From positions 621,874-659,485 of the forward strand of contig NZ_LN611424.1 of the NCBI RefSeq assembly GCF_000821245.2: 37,612 nt of DNA, read 5' to 3'. Shown here piece by piece: positions 24,209 to 32,692 of the stretch. The position numbers and the translations under genes are program-made. The stretch comes from Virgibacillus senegalensis (GTDB lineage: Bacteria > Bacillota > Bacilli > Bacillales > Amphibacillaceae). The notes beneath the pieces were generated by a model. That model ran no database searches. It saw only the letters and a list, made by a program, of their open reading frames with translations, and was not told where the DNA came from. Each line of letters starts with the position of its first letter. The stretch's first letter is position 1.

Positions 24209-26146
24209 ATGAGTGAAAAAATAATAGATTCTCCGCATAATAAATGGAACACCATGAAGGTCATTCAAGGCTTGGTTTTCATCATAGCAGTATGTGCGTC
24301 CCTGTTCCATATCTATCTTGGTTTGACTGGTGTACTAGAATCTTATAAGATGCGGGGTTTGCATCTGGCTTTCTTATTACCGATTTCGTTTCTACTATAT
24401 CCTTTAGCCAAATCAAAACGCAATAACGTCACACTACTAGTAGATTTTATACTATTTATCCTGTCCACTATCAGCATTTTATACTTAAGCGTATTTGAGT
24501 ATGACCGAATTATAACTCGTATGGCTTATGTGGAGAGTTTGACACCCCTCGACTTAATGGTAGGGATTGCTTTGATCCTATGTATATTAGAAGCAACCAG
24601 AAGAATTATCGGCTGGAGCATGGTGATCGTATCTTTGGCTGCAATAGTTTATGCCCTATACGGCAACCTTTTATCAGGTCCACTAGCTCACACCGGTGTT
24701 TCCTTTGATCGATTGATCGAACAACTGGCATTCACCACCGAAGGGATATTTGGAATCCCGCTCGCTGCTTCTGCCACCTTTATATTCTTGTTTGTATTGT
24801 TCGGTGTATTTTTGGAAAAGTCAGGTGTAGGGCAGTTCTTTATTGATTTTTCTTATGCGCTTACTGGTCGTTCTCGGGGTGGTCCTGCCAAAATGTCAGT
24901 GCTAGCAAGTGGCCTAATGGGTTCTATTTCTGGAAGTTCAACTGCCAATGTAACTTCTACAGGAGCCTATACCATTCCATTAATGAAAAAGGTAGGGTAT
25001 AAGCCTTCTTTTGCTGGGGGAATTGAGGCAGCGGCTTCTACCGGGGGACAGATTCTTCCACCGGTTATGGGAGCAGCCTCCTTCCTTTTGGCAGAGTTTG
25101 TCGGTTTGTCTTACACTTCTGTTATTATAGCAGCCTTAATTCCAGCCGTTTTGTATTTCTTGAGCGTCGGTTTTGTGGTTCATTTCCAGGCAGTAAAAAT
25201 GGATATTAAAGGATTGCCTAAAGCAGATGTTCCGAAGTGGAGTTATGTGTTAAAGAATGCCCATTTGTCCATTCCGCTTTTTGTCATTATCGTTGCATTG
25301 TTTTTGGGATATACTCCTTACCTGGCTGCCTTGGTTGCGCTGGCTTCTGTAGTAATAGTTGGGGCTGTAAAAAAGGCAACACGAATGTCCTTGAAGCAAA
25401 TAGTCGTCACATTGAGCGAAGGAGCAAAAGCAACAATAATGATAGCGGTAACATGCGCAGCAGCAGGAATTATAATCGGCGTAGCAAGCCAGACTGGAAT
25501 AGGGATCGCTTTTACTTCTACTGTTATCGGTTTAGCACAAGGACACTTTTTTGTCATTCTACCGTTGGTTATGATTGCTTCTATTATTCTTGGCATGGGA
25601 GTACCAACTAGTGCTGCCTATATCATGGTAGCTGCAATAGCAGTGCCTGCTTTAGTAGAATTGAATGTTAGTGTTTTGGCTGCCCATTTATTTGCGCTAT
25701 ATTTTGGAGTTTTTTCTGGCATTACTCCGCCAGTAGCCATTTCTTCCTATGCCGCTGCAGGAATTGCTGGCGCTAAACCTATGCAAACGTCTTTAATGGC
25801 TTTTAAGATTGCAATTCCGGCTTTTATTATCCCGTACATTTTCGTTTTTCATAACGAATTACTGCTGCAAGGTGAATGGTACGATATCGTGTATGCTGTC
25901 ATGACTGCACTTATCGGGATTATTACTTTGTCTGCGTCAATTGTGGGTTGTTATTTACGCAGGATGAATTGGCTGGAACGCCTTGCCCTTTTTTCGGCTT
26001 CTCTAGGTATGATCAGCTTTAATAATATTATCATACCAATTATAAGTTTATTTGTGATAGTAGCAGTTACTATCATGCAAATAGTGCATGGAAAGCGAAA
26101 TAAAATTAATGGAGCCATTCAAACCCAACAAATTAAGAATTTATAG
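24209..26146 (+). CDS. TRAP transporter fused permease (DctQ-DctM type)
   Basis: 645 residues with about 16-18 hydrophobic segments. The first ~4 form the small DctQ-like part and the rest the DctM-like transport part, with the conserved LMGSISGSSTANVTSTGAY and GGQILPPVMGAASFLLAEF loops and a repeat-related GMGVPTSAAYIMVAAI later. The Q-M fusion is the form that normally pairs with TAXI binding proteins such as the one encoded just upstream. AGGAGG lies upstream of the ATG. It probably imports the substrate of the dehydratase. Confidence 0.93.
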   Translation: MSEKIIDSPHNKWNTMKVIQGLVFIIAVCASLFHIYLGLTGVLESYKMRGLHLAFLLPISFLLYPLAKSKRNNVTLLVDFILFILSTISILYLSVFEYDRIITRMAYVESLTPLDLMVGIALILCILEATRRIIGWSMVIVSLAAIVYALYGNLLSGPLAHTGVSFDRLIEQLAFTTEGIFGIPLAASATFIFLFVLFGVFLEKSGVGQFFIDFSYALTGRSRGGPAKMSVLASGLMGSISGSSTANVTSTGAYTIPLMKKVGYKPSFAGGIEAAASTGGQILPPVMGAASFLLAEFVGLSYTSVIIAALIPAVLYFLSVGFVVHFQAVKMDIKGLPKADVPKWSYVLKNAHLSIPLFVIIVALFLGYTPYLAALVALASVVIVGAVKKATRMSLKQIVVTLSEGAKATIMIAVTCAAAGIIIGVASQTGIGIAFTSTVIGLAQGHFFVILPLVMIASIILGMGVPTSAAYIMVAAIAVPALVELNVSVLAAHLFALYFGVFSGITPPVAISSYAAAGIAGAKPMQTSLMAFKIAIPAFIIPYIFVFHNELLLQGEWYDIVYAVMTALIGIITLSASIVGCYLRRMNWLERLALFSASLGMISFNNIIIPIISLFVIVAVTIMQIVHGKRNKINGAIQTQQIKNL

Positions 26147-26159
26147 GAAAGGAGTAACT

Positions 26160-27158
26160 ATGTACACTTGTTTAGTAGATTCCGGCACCAGTATGACGAG
26201 AATAAGGTTATTCCAGGAAAACCAACTAGTTGATGCTGTTATAAAACATGTGGGAGCAGCGGATGTAGCTGTGTCTGGAACGAAGAAAGCTTTAGTAGAA
26301 GGGTTAGAAAGCGGCATTTCGCAATTGAAAAAGAAAGTCGGACTGGCTGACGGGGATATCTCAGCTGTTATTTTGACCGGGATGGTCACATCCAATAATG
26401 GTTTGAAAGAGATTCCACATGTACGAAATACCGTTCCTTTAAATGATTTTTCTATGATAGAAGAAAAGAAATTCACACTAGCCGGCTGTCCCGTATTCTA
26501 TATACCTGGTGTTAAAGTAGAGAATGGTCCATTGGAAGAAAAAGACATGATGAGAGGAGAAGAATGTGAAATAATCGGTTATCTTCAGTCACAAGAAAAT
26601 GTGACAAATAACATGGTGTTTATTCACTATGGATCTCATCACAAAATAATAAGAGTAGAGAACAATCATATCGTTTCCTGTAAGACCTCTATGACAGGGG
26701 AGATCATGGCTCTATTATCCAACCATTCGATATTGAAAAATAGCATAGTGGATTTGGCAAACTTAGAGCAAAAAGAAGAATGGGTATTAAAAGGTTTTCG
26801 CCAGACATTTGAACAAGGATTTGGGAGAACGGTCTTTTCGACTAGGGTCCTAGATGTGATGGAAGGTAACGACAAAAATAACAATATGAACTTTTTGCTT
26901 GGTGCACTTTTAGCTTTAGACTATCAGTTTATGGAGCCTATACTATCCAATAGCAAGGGTAAGGTCGTTTTGTATGGTCGCCAGCTATTTCCTATGCTTT
27001 TCAGGAGAATACTACATCGTCACCATTCAACTTTGAAAGTGGAAATTGTAAACCCAGAAAAAGCAGGGATGTTGAGTACGCAGGGAGCACTAGCTGTTTA
27101 TTCACAATATCTAAGGAAAAAACAAGATTTTGTTTCATTTGGAACAGGGGATGATTAG
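26160..27158 (+). CDS. dgoK: 2-keto-3-deoxy-galactonokinase (DgoK family)
   Basis: 332 residues, starting at the ATG 13 nt after the previous stop with AAAGGAG upstream; the frame is open 24 codons further back but inside the permease gene. ASKHA-fold kinase with phosphate-binding CLVDSGTSMTRIRLF at the N-terminus, AVILTGMVTSNNGL and the later FLLGALLALDYQF. DgoK phosphorylates 2-keto-3-deoxy-galactonate (or an epimer) at C6, making the substrate of the aldolase encoded immediately downstream. Kinase, aldolase and dehydratase together reproduce the DeLey-Doudoroff route. Confidence 0.87.
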   Translation: MYTCLVDSGTSMTRIRLFQENQLVDAVIKHVGAADVAVSGTKKALVEGLESGISQLKKKVGLADGDISAVILTGMVTSNNGLKEIPHVRNTVPLNDFSMIEEKKFTLAGCPVFYIPGVKVENGPLEEKDMMRGEECEIIGYLQSQENVTNNMVFIHYGSHHKIIRVENNHIVSCKTSMTGEIMALLSNHSILKNSIVDLANLEQKEEWVLKGFRQTFEQGFGRTVFSTRVLDVMEGNDKNNNMNFLLGALLALDYQFMEPILSNSKGKVVLYGRQLFPMLFRRILHRHHSTLKVEIVNPEKAGMLSTQGALAVYSQYLRKKQDFVSFGTGDD

Positions 27159-27812
27159 ATGAACGAATACCAAAGAATAAGAGACAACAGTGTGATTGCT
27201 GTTATACGTGGTGCAAAGACTGAAAATGTGCTAGATGTTGCGAGGTCTCTTCTTCGTGGAGGTGTGAAGACGTTAGAGATTGCTGTCGATCATCCGTCAG
27301 CATTAGAAGCCATTAAACAAGTAAGGAGGGAATTCAGAGAGGAAGTAATCGTCGGGGCCGGGACCATACTAGATCCAGAAACGGCTAGGTCTGCTATCAT
27401 GACTGGAGCACAATTTATCTTTTCACCTACTGTAAACATTGAAACACTAAAGATGACAAAAAGGTATGGAATCCTAAACATTGCAGGCGCGATGACCCCT
27501 ACAGAAATTTTGACAGCCTTTGAACATGGATCTGAAATGGTCAAGGTTTTTCCGGCAAATGTATTTGGGCCTTCTTATATAAAAGACATACATGGACCTT
27601 TCCCACAGATTCCTTTGATCCCTACAGGAGGTATTAATGGTGACAATGCTGCTTCTTACTTAGGATCTGGAGCAGCAGCAGTCGGAGTGGGAAGTTCTCT
27701 TGTAAATATGAATAAACAAGTAAACGAAAGATTTCTGAGAGAGTTGGAGGAAAATGCCTCCATGCTAATGGAAAAGGTTAGAAATGAGAGGGACAATGAC
27801 TCTCTAAGTTAA
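27159..27812 (+). CDS. KDPG/KDPGal aldolase (Eda/DgoA family)
   Basis: 217-residue class I aldolase, start directly after the dgoK stop. R17 (VIRG), catalytic E40 (TLEIAVDHP) and the Schiff-base K129 in MVKVFPANVFGP are present, together with VGAGTILDPE and PTGGIN phosphate-binding motifs. It cleaves a 6-phospho-2-keto-3-deoxy sugar acid to pyruvate and glyceraldehyde 3-phosphate. Gluco versus galacto specificity cannot be read from sequence. It is the last gene of the operon, followed by a terminator. Confidence 0.92.
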   Translation: MNEYQRIRDNSVIAVIRGAKTENVLDVARSLLRGGVKTLEIAVDHPSALEAIKQVRREFREEVIVGAGTILDPETARSAIMTGAQFIFSPTVNIETLKMTKRYGILNIAGAMTPTEILTAFEHGSEMVKVFPANVFGPSYIKDIHGPFPQIPLIPTGGINGDNAASYLGSGAAAVGVGSSLVNMNKQVNERFLRELEENASMLMEKVRNERDNDSLS

Positions 27813-27838
27813 TAAATTTAAAAATGAATTTTCTGTTG

Positions 27839-27877
27839 AAAATCGGTTATGCAAAAGTGTTGCTAACCGATTTTTTT
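27839..27877 (+). terminator. Terminator of the sugar-acid operon
   Basis: AAAATCGGTTA region pairs with TAACCGATTTT around a 14-nt loop, ending in TTTTTTT. It separates the IclR-controlled operon from the GntR-controlled region. Confidence 0.88.
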
Positions 27878-27941
27878 CTGTATTTTAAACTTATTGTGTC
27901 TACTAGTATTAATAGGAAGAGACGAAAAAACGATGGAATCC

Positions 27942-27993
27942 TTTACATTCATTCTGAAAAAGGTTATCATATACTCAACTGGTCATAACCACT
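27942..27993 (+). promoter_or_regulatory. gntR promoter with overlapping dre-like operator
   Basis: TTTACA (27942-27947), 17-bp spacer, TATCAT (27965-27970). Just downstream lies ACTGGTCATAACCACT (27978-27993), covering the start point. It matches the 16-bp DasR/NagR consensus ACTGGTCTAGACCACT at 13 positions. It also shares the TGGT...ACCA frame with the operators at 28776 and 31458, so the regulator gene is probably autoregulated. Confidence 0.65.
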
Positions 27994-28028
27994 TCATTTT
28001 AAAATGAAAAAGAGCTAGGTGACAGCAC

Positions 28029-28745
28029 GTGATAAAAAATAAGAGAATTCCATTATATCTTCAATTGATGGATCAAATCATTGATAAAATAAATACACAA
28101 GAATATCGAGAACAAGAAAAGCTGCCTTCAGAGCGGGAATTTTGTGATTTGTACGGAATGAGCCGTATTACGGTCAGACAAGCACTACAGGAATTGGAAC
28201 GCGAAGGCTATATTTATAAATTACATGGCAAGGGCACATTTGTAGCACCGAAATCCTACAGCCAAAATTTAGTGAAATTATATAGCTTCACAGATGAAAT
28301 GAGGAAGATTGGGAAAGTTCCGACCAGTAAAGTGCTTTCTTTTGAAGCGGTGAAAGCAGAAGAATCAATTGGCAACAAAATGGGGATAAACCCGACGGAA
28401 GAGGTATATAAAGTTGTGCGACTAAGGCTCGCTGATGGGGAGCCACTCATGTATGAAACATCCTACATTCCTGTTTCTAAATTTCCCGGTCTGACTCAGG
28501 AACTCTTAGAAAAAAAGCCAATGTACGAAGTGTTTTATGATGATTATACGGTTCCTGTAAATAAAGCAGTAGAAAGTTTCTCCCCTACACTTGTTAGGGA
28601 GGAAGAGGCGAAATATTTACAAATTCCAAGCAAACAAACAGCAATGCTGATAAAAAGGTATGCGTATTCAAATGAGCAATTAATTGAGTACACCATTACA
28701 GTTGCTAGGGGAGACAAATTTGAATATAAGGTAGAACTTACGTAA
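28029..28745 (+). CDS. GntR-family (HutC/UTRA) regulator of the amino-sugar operon
   Basis: 238 residues, GTG start with AGGTG upstream. N-terminal winged HTH (about 8-75: LPSEREFCDLYGMSRITVRQALQELEREGYIYKLHGKGTFVA as separate family motifs) and a C-terminal UTRA ligand domain (about 95-235: PLMYETSYIP, YEVFYDDYTVPVNKAVESFSP). This type includes NagR/DasR and AgaR-like repressors that sense phosphorylated amino sugars. Three related palindromes occur before this gene, before the PTS genes and before agaS, which makes it the probable local repressor with a phosphorylated amino sugar as inducer. Confidence 0.92.
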   Translation: MIKNKRIPLYLQLMDQIIDKINTQEYREQEKLPSEREFCDLYGMSRITVRQALQELEREGYIYKLHGKGTFVAPKSYSQNLVKLYSFTDEMRKIGKVPTSKVLSFEAVKAEESIGNKMGINPTEEVYKVVRLRLADGEPLMYETSYIPVSKFPGLTQELLEKKPMYEVFYDDYTVPVNKAVESFSPTLVREEEAKYLQIPSKQTAMLIKRYAYSNEQLIEYTITVARGDKFEYKVELT

Positions 28746-28767
28746 AAAAGGTATTTTAACCTTTTTT
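28744..28767 (+). terminator. Short A/T-rich terminator after gntR
   Basis: AAAAAAGGT pairs with ACCTTTTTT over ATTTTA. The stem overlaps the stop codon region and ends in a T-run. Weak GC content suggests partial read-through into the PTS operon. Confidence 0.5.
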
Positions 28768-28775
28768 AACAAAAC

Positions 28776-28795
28776 TGGTTATGACAACATAACCA
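28776..28795. promoter_or_regulatory. GntR operator before the PTS operon
   Basis: TGGTTATGACAACATAACCA, perfect 8-4-8 inverted repeat. A possible promoter, TTAACA (28766-28771) and CATAAC (28788-28793) at 16 bp, would be covered by it. A nearly identical copy lies before agaS. Confidence 0.7.
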
Positions 28796-28816
28796 TTAAT
28801 GATAAAGGGGGGATTT

Positions 28817-28840
28817 ATGCTTTGGGAGATGAAATGGTGA
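28817..28840 (+). CDS. Possible 7-residue leader peptide before the PTS operon
   Basis: MLWEMKW, with AAAGGGGGG 5 nt upstream. It lies in the untranslated leader between operator 28776-28795 and the IIB gene. It could be a leader peptide or simply a fortuitous start after a purine run. No attenuator hairpin was seen after it. Confidence 0.2.
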   Translation: MLWEMKW

Positions 28841-28886
28841 AATATACTCTTTGACTTTAAATATTTTATAAAAGGGGATGGAGAAA

Positions 28887-29372
28887 ATGGCAAATCCGAA
28901 TATTTTATTGACAAGAATTGATAACAGATTGATACACGGTCAGGTAGGGGTCACCTGGGTAAACCACCTTGGGGCTAACTTAGTGGTTGTAGCCAATGAT
29001 AAGGTGGCAGAGGATGAAGTACAGCAAAATCTGATGGACATGGTACTGCCGGATGTTATCCAAACCAGGTTTTTTACGTTGCAGAAAACGATTGATATCA
29101 TCCATAAGGCTTCTCCAAAACAGAAAATATTTTTGGTGGTCCGAGACGTGAAGGATGCACTTTCATTAAAAGAGAATGGGGTTCCTATCGAGTATTTAAA
29201 TATAGGAAACATGCATTATGAGGAAGGTAAAAAGCAAATTTCTTCAACAGTGTCTGTAGATAAAGAAGACATTGAAGCCTTCAAGAAACTGGATGAACTT
29301 GGAGTGAAACTCGATTTAAGAGGAGTGCCGAATGAAAAAGGAAAAAATATTATGGAACTATTAGAAAAATGA
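28887..29372 (+). CDS. agaV: PTS system IIB component, mannose/N-acetylgalactosamine family
   Basis: 161 residues. Phosphorylated His lies in the N-terminal RIDNRLIHGQV motif, typical of mannose-family IIB proteins; LRGVPNEKGKNI closes the fold. The start at 28887 gives the family N-terminus MANPNILLTRID and good spacing from AAAGGGG; the ATG at 28878 overlaps that site. IIB takes phosphate from IIA and passes it to the sugar during transport through IIC-IID. First gene of the amino-sugar operon; similar to AgaV-type proteins by its sequence and context. Confidence 0.92.
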   Translation: MANPNILLTRIDNRLIHGQVGVTWVNHLGANLVVVANDKVAEDEVQQNLMDMVLPDVIQTRFFTLQKTIDIIHKASPKQKIFLVVRDVKDALSLKENGVPIEYLNIGNMHYEEGKKQISSTVSVDKEDIEAFKKLDELGVKLDLRGVPNEKGKNIMELLEK

Positions 29373-29409
29373 TTGATCTACTGTCAAATACGAAAAAGGG
29401 GGCGTCACT

Positions 29410-30189
29410 ATGTTAGTAGAAGCGATACTTATTGCCTTATGGGCCGGTATCCTTGGAATAGATTTATACAACGGCTTGACGCATATTCATAGGCCAGTTG
29501 TTTCGGGACTAGTTGTCGGTTTGATTCTGGGAGATCTCACCACCGGACTGATTGTAGGGGGAACGTTAGAGTTGATATGGATGGGAATGGTTCCACTTGC
29601 CGGTGCTCAACCTCCAAACGTTGTTATTGGCGGTGTAATTGGGACCGCATTTGGTGTCATTACTGGCCAGGATCCAGATGTTGCTGTTGGCATCGCCATT
29701 CCGTTTGCGGTGGCAATGCAAGGGCTTGTTACACTTTTATTTACATTATTCGCTCCGCTGATGCATAAAGCAGATCAATTCGCCTTAGATGCCAATACGA
29801 AAGGAATAGACAATCTCAACTATCTGGGTCTTACCATCACATTTTTCTTTAACGCTTTCATTGCATTCTTGCCAATTTACTTTGGGGCACAGACAGCTGC
29901 TGAATATGTGGAAGCGGTACCACAATGGATTATAGATGGGTTGGCCGTTGCAGGTGGAATTATGCCGGCTATCGGTTTCGCCATGCTTCTGCGGATTATG
30001 ATGAAAGTTGAATACATCATGTTTTTCATTGTAGGGTTCATTCTTGCAGCCTATTTGGAGTTGCCTATACTGGCTATCGCATTAATCGGGTTGGCTATAG
30101 CGTTATATGATTTTTACCAAAATAAAAATAAAAATGGCCCTGCAGGTGGGAATCAAGTTAATGAGGAGGAGATAACGGATGGCATCTAA
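29410..30189 (+). CDS. agaW: PTS system IIC component, mannose/sorbose family
   Basis: 259 residues, multi-spanning. The N-terminal LVEAILIALWAGILGIDLYNG and GLIVGGTLELIWMGMVPLAGAQPPN loops are family signatures. It forms the membrane channel with IID, whose gene overlaps its end by 11 nt. AAAGGGGG precedes the ATG. The C-terminal tail is Asn/Lys-rich and cytoplasmic. Confidence 0.93.
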   Translation: MLVEAILIALWAGILGIDLYNGLTHIHRPVVSGLVVGLILGDLTTGLIVGGTLELIWMGMVPLAGAQPPNVVIGGVIGTAFGVITGQDPDVAVGIAIPFAVAMQGLVTLLFTLFAPLMHKADQFALDANTKGIDNLNYLGLTITFFFNAFIAFLPIYFGAQTAAEYVEAVPQWIIDGLAVAGGIMPAIGFAMLLRIMMKVEYIMFFIVGFILAAYLELPILAIALIGLAIALYDFYQNKNKNGPAGGNQVNEEEITDGI

Positions 30190-30997
30190 CTACGTGTATG
30201 AAGACTCAAACCCGGCAGAGGAGTTGAGTCAGAAGCAAATCCACAAACTTGCCTGGAGATCCTTGTTGCTCCAAGCTTCTTTCAACTATGAACGTATGCA
30301 GGCGGCAGGCTGGCTTTACTCTCTAATCCCTGGATTGAAACAAATCCATAAGAATAAAAAAGATTTAAGTAAATCGATGAAGGACAATTTGGAATTCTTC
30401 AATACTCATCCATTTTTAGTGACATTTGTGATGGGAATAATCCTGGCTATGGAACAAAAGAAAGAAGACCGTGAAGCTATACGAGGGATCAAGGTAGCGA
30501 CAATGGGACCGTTAGGCGGTATAGGAGATGCCTTGTTCTATCTGACACTTCTTCCGATTACGGCCAGTATAGGTGCTTCTTTAGCGGTGGAAGGGAACAT
30601 AGCGGGTCCGATTGTATTTTTGATTGCCTTTAATATTATTCATTTCGGCGTACGCTTCGGATTAATGAACTATGGATACAAAATGGGTGTAAAGGCCATA
30701 TCCAAGTTAAAAGAAATGATGGGTTATATTTCACGCTCTGCTTCCATTGTAGGTTTGACAGTTGTAGGTGGATTGATTGCTACCTATGTGGGTTTTGAAA
30801 TAGACTACGTTTGGAAACAGGGTGAATCTGAGATGAACGTACAGACGGATATTTTGGATCAGATTATGCCTGGTCTGCTTCCATTAATTTATACATTGTT
30901 GGTTTACTGGCTTTTGAAAAAAGGACGTTCTCCTATAGCATTAATAGGATTGACAGTGGTCGTTGGGCTGATTGGTTCGTTCTTTAATATTATGTAA
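30179..30997 (+). CDS. agaE: PTS system IID component, mannose family
   Basis: 272 residues. Signatures: WRSLLLQASFNYERMQAAGW near the N-terminus, GIKVATMGPLGGIGDALFYLTLLPI and a hydrophobic C-terminal stretch. IID pairs with IIC and is unique to mannose-family PTS. GAGGAGATAAC upstream lies inside the IIC gene, so translation is coupled. Neighbouring agaS, nagA, lacC and lacD point to galactosamine/N-acetylgalactosamine as substrate. Confidence 0.94.
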   Translation: MASNYVYEDSNPAEELSQKQIHKLAWRSLLLQASFNYERMQAAGWLYSLIPGLKQIHKNKKDLSKSMKDNLEFFNTHPFLVTFVMGIILAMEQKKEDREAIRGIKVATMGPLGGIGDALFYLTLLPITASIGASLAVEGNIAGPIVFLIAFNIIHFGVRFGLMNYGYKMGVKAISKLKEMMGYISRSASIVGLTVVGGLIATYVGFEIDYVWKQGESEMNVQTDILDQIMPGLLPLIYTLLVYWLLKKGRSPIALIGLTVVVGLIGSFFNIM

Positions 30998-31024
30998 TCA
31001 CCACTTTCATTGAGGAGGGCTAGG

Positions 31025-31441
31025 ATGATTGGAATTGTATTGACGGGTCATGGCGGTTTTCCGGAAGGTTTGCTGGATTCCGTTCAACTAATTGCGGGGA
31101 TACAAGAAAATGTAGAAGCCGTGTCATTTAAAGAAGACAAAGGAGCGCTGGAGAATCAGCTTCGTGAAGCGATTGCCTCTGTTGAACAAGGGGATGGAGT
31201 CGTCTGTTTTGCAGACCTCGCTGGTGGAACACCATTCAATGTCAGCAGCTTGATAGCCCACGAAAAGGAAAATGTAAGAGTCGTTGGAGGAACCAATGTC
31301 CCAATGGTGTTAAGCGGTATTTTTCAACGCGAAAAATCACTAGATGAATTTGTTTCTTTTGTTTTAAGTGAAGGGGCTAGTAACATCAAGAAATTCGAGA
31401 AAAAGAGAAACAAAGAAACATCCAATTCTACAGGAATTTAA
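31025..31441 (+). CDS. agaF: PTS system IIA component, mannose family
   Basis: 138 residues, phospho-acceptor His9 in GIVLTGHGGFPEG, and FADLAGGTPFN typical of mannose-family IIA. I start at the ATG 31025, with GAGGAGGG 6 nt before; an in-frame TTG at 31010 lies before that site. It takes phosphate from HPr and passes it to IIB. It completes the four-subunit PTS. Confidence 0.93.
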   Translation: MIGIVLTGHGGFPEGLLDSVQLIAGIQENVEAVSFKEDKGALENQLREAIASVEQGDGVVCFADLAGGTPFNVSSLIAHEKENVRVVGGTNVPMVLSGIFQREKSLDEFVSFVLSEGASNIKKFEKKRNKETSNSTGI

Positions 31442-31457
31442 AGAATTACATCACAAC

Positions 31458-31477
31458 TGGTTATGACAACATGACCA
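31458..31477. promoter_or_regulatory. Second GntR operator, internal to the operon
   Basis: TGGTTATGACAACATGACCA differs by one base from the copy at 28776 and keeps the 8-4-8 dyad with one mismatch. It lies between the IIA gene and agaS, implying an internal promoter or a transcription roadblock that lets the enzymes be controlled separately from the PTS. Confidence 0.65.
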
Positions 31478-31494
31478 AATGAGGAGGGCTTGAT

Positions 31495-32676
31495 TTGTTC
31501 AATTTATCTATAGAAGAAATTAAGGAGAGAGGGGCATTCCATACAGCCACAGAAATTCATCACCAACCTGAGGTATGGCGGGAGTTATTGTCGACTATGG
31601 AAAAGTCGAAATCCGGATTTAAAGAATTTTTGGAAGAAATTTCTGAAAAGCATGAACAAGTGCACGTCATTTTGACAGGAGCAGGTACATCAGCTTTTGT
31701 CGGGGATACCCTCGCTCCGGAATTGAATAAATGGTGTAAAAGAAACGTTTTTTTTGATGCCATCCCAACTACAGATATTGTCTCCAACCCACGCGAATAT
31801 TTGAAACCCGATCGTCCGACCGTCATGGTCTCTTTTGCCCGATCAGGAAACAGTCCGGAAAGTGTAGCAGCTGTAGCACTGGGCGAGAAGTGCATCAAAG
31901 ACTTTTACCAAGTTGTCATCACCTGCAACAAAGACGGTCAGTTGGCTGCAAATATAAAAGGGGATGATAGAAGCATAACCGTGCTAATGCCAGAAAAATC
32001 CAATGATAAGTCCTTAGCAATGACCAGCAGTTTCACCTCTATGCTTTTGGCAGGTTATGAACTTTTTCTCCCGGAAGAGGCTAAAGGGACAATTGCCGAT
32101 CAAGTTATAGCAAATGGAGACAGACTGATAAAACGTGTTGGTGATCACATTGATACTGTTTTAGGTATCGATTTCAATCGAATCGTTTATCTCGGCTCTG
32201 GTCTTTTAGGGATGCTTGCCGAAGAGGCTTCCTTGAAAATGCTGGAGTTGACTGGTGGTCAAGTGATTGCTTTCCATGATTCTTCCCTTGGTTTTCGCCA
32301 TGGTCCAAAGTCTGTACTGAATAAACAAACTGTGGTGGTCGTATTCCTTTCAGAAAACGAATACACCAGAAAATATGATTTGGACATGCTTCGACAACTT
32401 CATGAAGAAGGAACAGCAGCAATGGTGGTGGCGCTGACGCAAAATGCCGATAAGGATGTGGAGGAACTTGCCCATTTCACTGTTTCAATCAGTGAAGGAG
32501 GAAAAAGTCCACAAAACGATCTTCAAGCGGCTTTATCTTATATAATCTTTGCTCAAGCACTGGCTATGAAAAAATCGATGAAATTGGGAATCACACCTGA
32601 TAATCCAAGCCCGAATGGCGAAATCAGTCGTGTAGTCCAGGGTGTCACCATTCACCATTATGATGAGGAAGCATAA
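31495..32676 (+). CDS. agaS: AgaS, galactosamine-6-phosphate deaminase/isomerase (SIS family)
   Basis: 393 residues, TTG start after GAGGAGGG. Two SIS domains: first with ILTGAGTSAFVGD and SFARSGNSPESVAA, second with LGSGLLGMLAEEASLKMLELTGG and FHDSSLGFRHGPKSVL. AgaS converts galactosamine 6-phosphate to tagatose 6-phosphate plus ammonia. Its neighbours provide import, deacetylation, kinase and aldolase steps, giving a complete pathway. Confidence 0.93.
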   Translation: MFNLSIEEIKERGAFHTATEIHHQPEVWRELLSTMEKSKSGFKEFLEEISEKHEQVHVILTGAGTSAFVGDTLAPELNKWCKRNVFFDAIPTTDIVSNPREYLKPDRPTVMVSFARSGNSPESVAAVALGEKCIKDFYQVVITCNKDGQLAANIKGDDRSITVLMPEKSNDKSLAMTSSFTSMLLAGYELFLPEEAKGTIADQVIANGDRLIKRVGDHIDTVLGIDFNRIVYLGSGLLGMLAEEASLKMLELTGGQVIAFHDSSLGFRHGPKSVLNKQTVVVVFLSENEYTRKYDLDMLRQLHEEGTAAMVVALTQNADKDVEELAHFTVSISEGGKSPQNDLQAALSYIIFAQALAMKKSMKLGITPDNPSPNGEISRVVQGVTIHHYDEEA

Positions 32677-32692
32677 AAGCAGGAGTGAAAAC

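Noticed and set aside
26088-26159. 24-codon extension of dgoK into the permease gene
   Set aside because: Family N-terminus begins at 26160, where AAAGGAG is correctly spaced; the extension has the composition of an out-of-frame reading.
28851-28872. TTGACT...TATAAA before the PTS IIB gene
   Set aside because: Only 10 bp separate the boxes, which is not compatible with a sigma-A promoter.
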